DNA of 18,109 bases from JALZHR01 sp036389695 (lineage in GTDB: Bacteria > Acidobacteriota > Blastocatellia > Pyrinomonadales > Pyrinomonadaceae): the NCBI GenBank assembly GCA_036389695.1, contig DASVWG010000090.1, positions 1 through 18,109 on the forward strand, written 5' to 3'. The translations under genes were made by a program, and so were the position numbers. Below, piece by piece: positions 14,388 through 18,109 of this stretch. The notes beneath the pieces were generated by a model. It worked only from the letters and a program-made list of their open reading frames with translations. It was not told the origin of the DNA and made no database searches. Every line of letters begins with the position of its first letter. Position 1 is the first letter of the stretch.

Positions 14388-14807
14388 TTACGCTTTGACC
14401 CGTATCGAAACCGTTCCGCCTTTGACTCTGCCGGCGAAAGCTCCGCGCTTGGTGTCGAAAGAGACGGGAAAATACTGCATCGGCGTTTGCGAAGAATGTT
14501 CGACGCGGTAGAGCCAGACTTCGCGACCTTCGACCGAGATTTTCTTTTCCGGCTCGCCGAGCAGCTCGACGATTTCTTCCTTCGATTTGCCGTCGACGGC
14601 GCGGCTGTCGAATAAATCGCTATACATTCTGCCGCGCTCGACCGTATCGCCCGTGAGCCATTCGGCGGAGCTGAAAGGTCTCTCCGAATAATCGCGATAA
14701 GGGTTTTTGACCATTCCGCAGGCGCCGCTCGAAAAGGCGATTGCCAGCAGGCAGAAAGTCAGGCTGGCGATTGTTTTGAAGCTGTAACTGGTTTTTTTAT
14801 TCGTCAT
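14388..14807 (-). CDS. Small lipoprotein with SmpA/BamE-like fold pattern
   Basis: Of 139 residues, 1-30 are a lipoprotein-like signal (KTIASLTFCLLAIAFSSGAC, Cys30; Ser at -3 is unusual). The mature part contains DGKSKEEIVELLGEPEKK followed by VWLYRVE (~72-103), the helix, Gly-x-P turn and strand pattern of SmpA/OmlA (BamE-like) domains. These are common in small outer-membrane lipoproteins, including the BAM complex subunit BamE. The resemblance is general and no BAM genes are nearby, so a BamE role should not be assumed. It is divergent from the NTF2-like gene and upstream of the other lipoprotein on the same strand. Confidence 0.78.
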   Translation of the reverse strand: MTNKKTSYSFKTIASLTFCLLAIAFSSGACGMVKNPYRDYSERPFSSAEWLTGDTVERGRMYSDLFDSRAVDGKSKEEIVELLGEPEKKISVEGREVWLYRVEHSSQTPMQYFPVSFDTKRGAFAGRVKGGTVSIRVKA

Positions 14808-14966
14808 AAAATCTGGTTTTTAAAATTTTTTGTAAAATACCGGAACTTAATTTCAGACAGTTGACGAATTCCGATAGACATTTTGCGAGAAATTAATAAT
14901 TATTGGAGTTCGGGCAATTGCAGCGTCTCGGAAAATGAAATTCAGCCGAAAGGAATCTTTATAGTT

Positions 14967-15818
14967 ATGAGAAAACTCGCCATCTTGTTTTTGATTATTT
15001 TCAACTGCGCGTGCGTTTTCGCGCAGAGCAATTTGCAGAAGCTTTACGACACGGAAAAGGCTTTCGAGCGCGCCGCCGCCGAAAAAGGCGTGCGCGCGGC
15101 GTTTATCGAATACCTCGCGCCGGACGGAATTATGTTTCGCCCGAATCCGGTCAACGGCAGGGAATTCTGGAAAAACCGACCGGAAACGCCCGCGCAGCTT
15201 TTGTGGAATCCGACGTTTGTCGATGTTTCGTCAAACGGCGCGCTCGGCTACACGACCGGCAATTCGATTTTTCGCCCGAAAGGCAAAGACGACCCGAACG
15301 CATTTTACGGCGAATACGCGACCGTCTGGCAGCGCCAGCCCGACGGCTCGTATTTAGCCGCGCTCGATTTGGGCATCTCGCACGAAAAGCCCGCGACCAT
15401 CGAAACCGAATGGAAATCGCCCGCCGATTCGGGCAAGGAATTAAACGAAAAGAAATTTTCCGCCGCCGATGCCTCGACCGCGTTTTTCGAAACGGCGACC
15501 AAACAAGGCTTGAGCCGCGCCTATAAAACATTTCTCGCCGAAGACGCGCGCCTGCTGCGCGAAGGCAAACAGCCGATTCTGGGCAAGCAAAACGCGCTCG
15601 CCGAATTCAAAAACGACAAAACGCAAACCTTTTTCGCCAAACGCTCGGTCTTCGTCGGCGCGGCTGATATGGCATACGTCAGCAATTCCTACACCGTCAA
15701 CGACCGCAGCGGCAAACAAATCGGGAAGGGAAATTTTCTGCAAATCTGGAAGCTCCGCAGCGGCAAATGGCAAATCGTGCTCGACGTTTTCGTGCCGACT
15801 CCTGAGCCGAAAAATTAA
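14967..15818 (+). CDS. Secreted protein with two NTF2-like (DUF4440/SnoaL) domains
   Basis: Of 283 residues, 1-19 form a signal peptide (MRKLAILFLIIFNCACVFA, cut before Gln20). Two NTF2-like domains follow: ~22-140 (LYDTEKAFERAAAEKGVRAAF, EYATVWQRQPDGSYLAALDLG) and ~160-280 (STAFFETATKQGLSRAYKTF, GNFLQIWKLRSGKWQIVLDV). The paired W/I-W and final-strand motifs show a domain duplication. NTF2-like folds bind small ligands or act as accessory domains; the ligand is unknown. An upstream TTG at 14883 would extend the frame, but the ATG at 14967 is chosen because the signal peptide starts there and AAAGGA (14949-14954) lies 12 nt upstream. It stands alone, followed by the composite repeat. Confidence 0.86.
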   Translation: MRKLAILFLIIFNCACVFAQSNLQKLYDTEKAFERAAAEKGVRAAFIEYLAPDGIMFRPNPVNGREFWKNRPETPAQLLWNPTFVDVSSNGALGYTTGNSIFRPKGKDDPNAFYGEYATVWQRQPDGSYLAALDLGISHEKPATIETEWKSPADSGKELNEKKFSAADASTAFFETATKQGLSRAYKTFLAEDARLLREGKQPILGKQNALAEFKNDKTQTFFAKRSVFVGAADMAYVSNSYTVNDRSGKQIGKGNFLQIWKLRSGKWQIVLDVFVPTPEPKN

Positions 15819-15829
15819 ACGAAAATTCA

Positions 15830-15915
15830 AACAGGATGGACAGGATAGACAGGATAAATAAGAAATCTCAATGTTATTAGTTTCAAATTATCCTGCCTAT
15901 CCTGTTCATCCTGTT
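15830..15915. repeat. Inverted repeat of acaggata nonamers
   Basis: The left arm 15830-15857 and right arm 15888-15915 are complementary at 26 of 28 positions with a 30-nt loop. Each arm is three 9-bp units (acaggatgg, acaggatag, acaggata). It begins 12 nt after the stop of the NTF2-like gene and could act as its transcript end. From memory, repeats of this exact type are scattered through genomes of unrelated phyla. Confidence 0.88.
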
Positions 15916-15920
15916 AAAAT

Positions 15921-15984
15921 CGGCGTTTATCTGCGTAAATCTGCGGTTTCACTCTTTGTGTTCTTTGTGTCTTTGTGGTGAAAA
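15921..15984. repeat. Two solitary half-repeats upstream of the isomerase gene
   Basis: 15921-15950 holds units of atctgcgtaa / atctgcgg (10-bp period), and 15951-15984 holds ctttgtgtt / ctttgtgt / ctttgtgg units. Both are pyrimidine-biased on the plus strand and neither has a complementary arm nearby, unlike the acaggata repeat just before them. The second is the same family as the repeat at 13524-13601. On the minus strand it spells the spurious peptide PQRHKEHKE. Confidence 0.75.
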
Positions 15985-15991
15985 TAAAAAG

Positions 15992-16960
15992 GTGAGCAAA
16001 ACTTTTTCGCAAGTCGTCGAGCTTTTAAAGCTCGAAGCCGCCGCCATCGAATGCACGGCGCGGAATCTGAACCGGGAAGCGGTCGAGCAAGCCATTAAAT
16101 TATTGCTCGAATGCGAAAGCAAAGCGGTCGTCATCGGCGTCGGCAAATCCGGCATTATCGCCAACAAAATCGCCGACACGATGACTTCGACCGGCACGGT
16201 CGCCGTTTTTCTGCATCCTTCGGACGCGCTGCACGGCGGGCTGGGCGTGATTACGCGCGGCGACTGCGTCATTGCCCTGAGCAATTCGGGCGAGACCGAC
16301 GAAATCATCGCGCTGCTGCCCGCTCTGAAACAGCGCGAAGTCTCGATAATCGCCATCGTCGGAAATCTGAATTCGACTCTGGCGCGCAATGCGGACGTCG
16401 TGCTCGACGCATCCGTTGACCAGGAAGCCTGCCCGCTGAATCTCGCGCCGACGACCTCGACGACCGTCGCGCTGGCAATCGGCGACGCGCTGGCGATGAC
16501 CGTCATGCAGGCGAAAGGCTTGACCGCCGAAGATTTCGCTTCGAACCATCCGGCGGGAAGATTGGGCAAACGCCTGACGCTGAAAGTCAAAGATTTAATG
16601 CACGAAAGCCCGAACATCGAGGCGAATGAAAACTGGCTCAACGTCGTCAAAGCCCTCTCGCGCCACGCGCTCGGCGCGGTCAACGTGGTTGACGAAAACG
16701 GAAAATTACTGGGCATCGTCACCGAAGGCGACCTGCGGCGCACCATCGAAAAAACCTCGACCGAAAATCTTTCCGCGCTCGACGCGCGCCAGATGATGAC
16801 GCAAAATCCAATCGTCGCCGCGCCGGAAATGCTCGCCTACGACGCGCTTCAGCTAATGGAAAATCGCCCGCGCCAAATCTCCGTCCTGCCCGTCGTCGGC
16901 GAAACGGGCGCGTGTGTCGGCTTGATTCGCGTGCACGATATTGTCAGGAGCGGATTATGA
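15992..16960 (+). CDS. kdsD: KpsF/GutQ-family D-arabinose-5-phosphate isomerase
   Basis: This cytoplasmic enzyme interconverts ribulose-5-phosphate and arabinose-5-phosphate, the first step to Kdo for LPS inner core or capsule. With GTG as residue 1 the protein has 322 residues. The SIS domain (~30-175) carries GVGKSG (49-54), HPSDALHG (75-82), SNSGET (97-102) and TTSTT (154-158). HPAGRLGKRL (186-195) holds the family's conserved late His. Two CBS domains follow (~200-255 and ~268-322; VKDLMHE, GIVTEGDLRR, ARQMMTQNPI, LIRVHDIVRSG), the usual regulatory tail. The start is set at GTG 15992; the frame continues to a TTG at 15956, but those residues are translated intergenic repeat. No other Kdo genes are in view, so Kdo synthesis is inferred from family. 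Confidence 0.93.
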   Translation: MSKTFSQVVELLKLEAAAIECTARNLNREAVEQAIKLLLECESKAVVIGVGKSGIIANKIADTMTSTGTVAVFLHPSDALHGGLGVITRGDCVIALSNSGETDEIIALLPALKQREVSIIAIVGNLNSTLARNADVVLDASVDQEACPLNLAPTTSTTVALAIGDALAMTVMQAKGLTAEDFASNHPAGRLGKRLTLKVKDLMHESPNIEANENWLNVVKALSRHALGAVNVVDENGKLLGIVTEGDLRRTIEKTSTENLSALDARQMMTQNPIVAAPEMLAYDALQLMENRPRQISVLPVVGETGACVGLIRVHDIVRSGL

Positions 16961-17002
16961 AGGAAAGAGAAAGGGTGAATTTTTTATCCCGGATTTAAAG
17001 AT

Positions 17003-17869
17003 ATGAAAAAGAAAAAAGCGCCGCCGTCTTCCGCCCGCGACGAGCGACCGCGCGCGCTCGTCGAAATGGAAGAGCTCAAACAAAATCTCGACAAAGCGAT
17101 TCGGATGCGCGAGACGCTCGTCGAAAAAATCCAGCAAAATCCCGAGCCGGAGCTTCTGCATCTGTTCGCCGACCTGAATGATGCCATCAACGAAGGCACG
17201 CGCCGCCTGTGTGAAATGTCGGCGGCGGAATTCCGTCGTCAGTTCAAAATCATCGCCGCCGAGCTCGCCGAAACCATCGAAAACACCGACGACGAAGAAT
17301 TCCTGCGCCTCGGCGAAGAATCGACGCCCGCCCGACACCTGCGCAATTACGAAGCCCAGCGCGAAGGCTTCGTCGCCGCTCTGAACAATATGCCCGCCGA
17401 CATTAATCCGCAGCACCTTCTCGCCGATTTCGACGCCGTGTTTGCCGAAGCCCGCCAACGGATGGAAGAAAAGCGCCGAAACGCCGAAAAGCTTTTCCCG
17501 CATCTGAAAAAAGAATACGAGATGGACGCCGGCTACCAACAGGCGCTCGCCTATCTGCTCGAAGCCATCGAGCAAAGAAACATTCTGGCAGAAACCATCA
17601 AGCTCGCCCCGCCCGAACGCCGCGCCGAAGGCTTACACCTTCTCGCCCAAATGGACAAAAGCATCGAAGCCGGCGAACAAGCCCTGGCAAACGAATACGA
17701 AACCTACCAAACCTACGCCAGCGCCCAAAACGACCTGCGCCAAACCCTAAAATCCAAAACCCCCGCCGAGCTCGCCCAACTCCGCGCCCACCTCAAAAAA
17801 AATCCCGGCTCAATGCAAGCCGTCGAAAAAATGCTCGCCGAAGAATTCCCCGAACCGAAAGGACATTGA
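17003..17869 (+). CDS. Helical protein with three internal repeats, unrecognised
   Basis: I do not recognise this 288-residue protein. It is soluble, highly charged and predicted helical throughout, with no signal peptide or membrane segment. Three related segments can be aligned by eye: 29-72 (LDKAIRMRETLVEKIQQNPE...HLFADLNDAINEG), 113-156 (LRNYEAQREGFVAALNNMPA...HLLADFDAVFAEA) and 185-230 (LLEAIEQRNILAETIKLAPP...HLLAQMDKSIEAG). The shared pattern is a helix with an (A/Q)xR core, a Pro turn, then hLhAxhD and an acidic-Ala helix. The spacing of 72-84 residues suggests a helical repeat scaffold. It starts 42 nt after the isomerase stop and is probably co-transcribed with it. It has a Lys-rich N-terminus. 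Confidence 0.8.
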   Translation: MKKKKAPPSSARDERPRALVEMEELKQNLDKAIRMRETLVEKIQQNPEPELLHLFADLNDAINEGTRRLCEMSAAEFRRQFKIIAAELAETIENTDDEEFLRLGEESTPARHLRNYEAQREGFVAALNNMPADINPQHLLADFDAVFAEARQRMEEKRRNAEKLFPHLKKEYEMDAGYQQALAYLLEAIEQRNILAETIKLAPPERRAEGLHLLAQMDKSIEAGEQALANEYETYQTYASAQNDLRQTLKSKTPAELAQLRAHLKKNPGSMQAVEKMLAEEFPEPKGH

Positions 17870-17951
17870 AAGCGGAAATATAAGGCTTTGCCCTAATCTT
17901 TGAAAAATCTTCTCAAATTTCAATAGTTCTGTTATATTCTTTGAAACCAAA

Positions 17952-17957
17952 AAGGAG
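17952..17957 (+). promoter_or_regulatory. Strong Shine-Dalgarno for the last gene
   Basis: AAGGAG lies 8 nt before the ATG at 17966, the best ribosome binding site in the window. It supports this ATG as a real start despite the truncation. TATATT at 17933-17938 is a possible -10 box, without a good -35. Confidence 0.7.
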
Positions 17958-17965
17958 AAAAGGCT

Positions 17966-18109
17966 ATGCCAGTTATCACGACCGCAGCTATTACAACGCT
18001 GGTTTGGGCTTGCTTGACGAAAGCGGGCGAAAAGTTTAGTGAAAAAGCAGTCGAAACGGCTTTTGAATCTCGTCAGGGATTTGCCGAGAAATTTATAGAA
18101 TTTTTCAGA
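17966..18109 (+). CDS. N-terminus of a truncated gene, unrecognised
   Basis: Only 48 codons are present; the frame is open to the window end. It starts MPVITTAAITTLVWACLTKA, a hydrophobic or amphipathic helix, followed by a charged helix (GEKFSEKAVETAFESRQGF). Short N-terminal helices of this 'AGEKxSEKxVE' style occur ahead of large multi-domain proteins, but the visible part is too short to assign a family. The gene looks AT-richer than its neighbours and follows a 96-bp gap after the repeat protein. Confidence 0.65.
   Translation, partial: MPVITTAAITTLVWACLTKAGEKFSEKAVETAFESRQGFAEKFIEFFR

Noticed and set aside
15949..16746. 265-codon antisense frame opposite the isomerase, beginning with PQRHKEHKE-type sequence
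   Set aside because: The recognisable peptide is just the intergenic ctttgtg repeat read on the other strand, and the remainder is a shadow of the SIS/CBS gene.
16957..16998. 13-codon frame starting at an ATG overlapping the isomerase stop
   Set aside because: It is too short, has no homology that I can recognise, and its ribosome binding site is unclear.

Overview
The window reads as chromosomal DNA of a Gram-negative (diderm) bacterium of moderate GC. A pilus retraction ATPase, PspA, a giant periplasmic alpha-2-macroglobulin, two lipoproteins and an arabinose-5-phosphate isomerase (Kdo/LPS pathway) all point to a double-membrane envelope. The gene set, the protein style (many secreted proteins of unknown function, DUF4440 duplications) and the dense short-period inverted repeats suggest an Acidobacteriota, perhaps Blastocatellia. 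That placement is inference, since no rRNA or other marker gene is present.

Layout. 1-2571: a membrane TPR protein (+, possibly cut by the window edge) converges on an ATP-grasp protein (-), with a GACGCGG-type inverted repeat between their stops. 2803-5889: a PilT/PilU-family ATPase (+) converges on a pspA-partner pair read on the minus strand (pspA first, then a membrane coiled-coil protein). A 32-bp near-perfect hairpin and a bidirectional terminator lie between them. 5890-6283: a 394-bp divergent intergenic region carrying a heptamer-based inverted repeat. 6284-13500: a 2203-residue alpha-2-macroglobulin followed closely by a small overlapping DUF6883/DUF4926 gene pair. 13621-14807: two putative lipoproteins on the minus strand. 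14967-15818: a secreted protein with two NTF2-like (DUF4440/SnoaL) domains. 15830-15984: a composite of three intergenic repeat families running into the start of the KpsF/GutQ-type isomerase gene (15992-16960). 17003-17869: an unrecognised helical protein with three internal repeats. 17966-end: the first 48 codons of another gene.

The main find is inside the alpha-2-macroglobulin. Its thioester domain (CSEQ at residues 1604-1607) is interrupted by about 83 residues (roughly 1773-1857, DNA about 11591-11855) that look like a complete Wza-type polysaccharide-export N-terminal domain (Poly_export). The inserted DNA is about 40% GC against about 54% in sampled flanks, keeps the reading frame, and is bracketed by an imperfect in-frame direct repeat 249 bp apart. 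It looks like a recent in-frame domain insertion, or an unrecognised mobile protein-coding element.

The second theme is the intergenic DNA. Five gaps hold inverted repeats, four of them with arms built from 7-10 bp tandem units, purine-rich in the 5' arm and pyrimidine-rich in the 3' arm, and one of them donates the sequence just upstream of the isomerase start. Functionally most genes concern envelope maintenance: pilus dynamics, membrane stress, periplasmic protease trapping, lipoproteins and LPS precursor synthesis. There is no sign that they form one operon.
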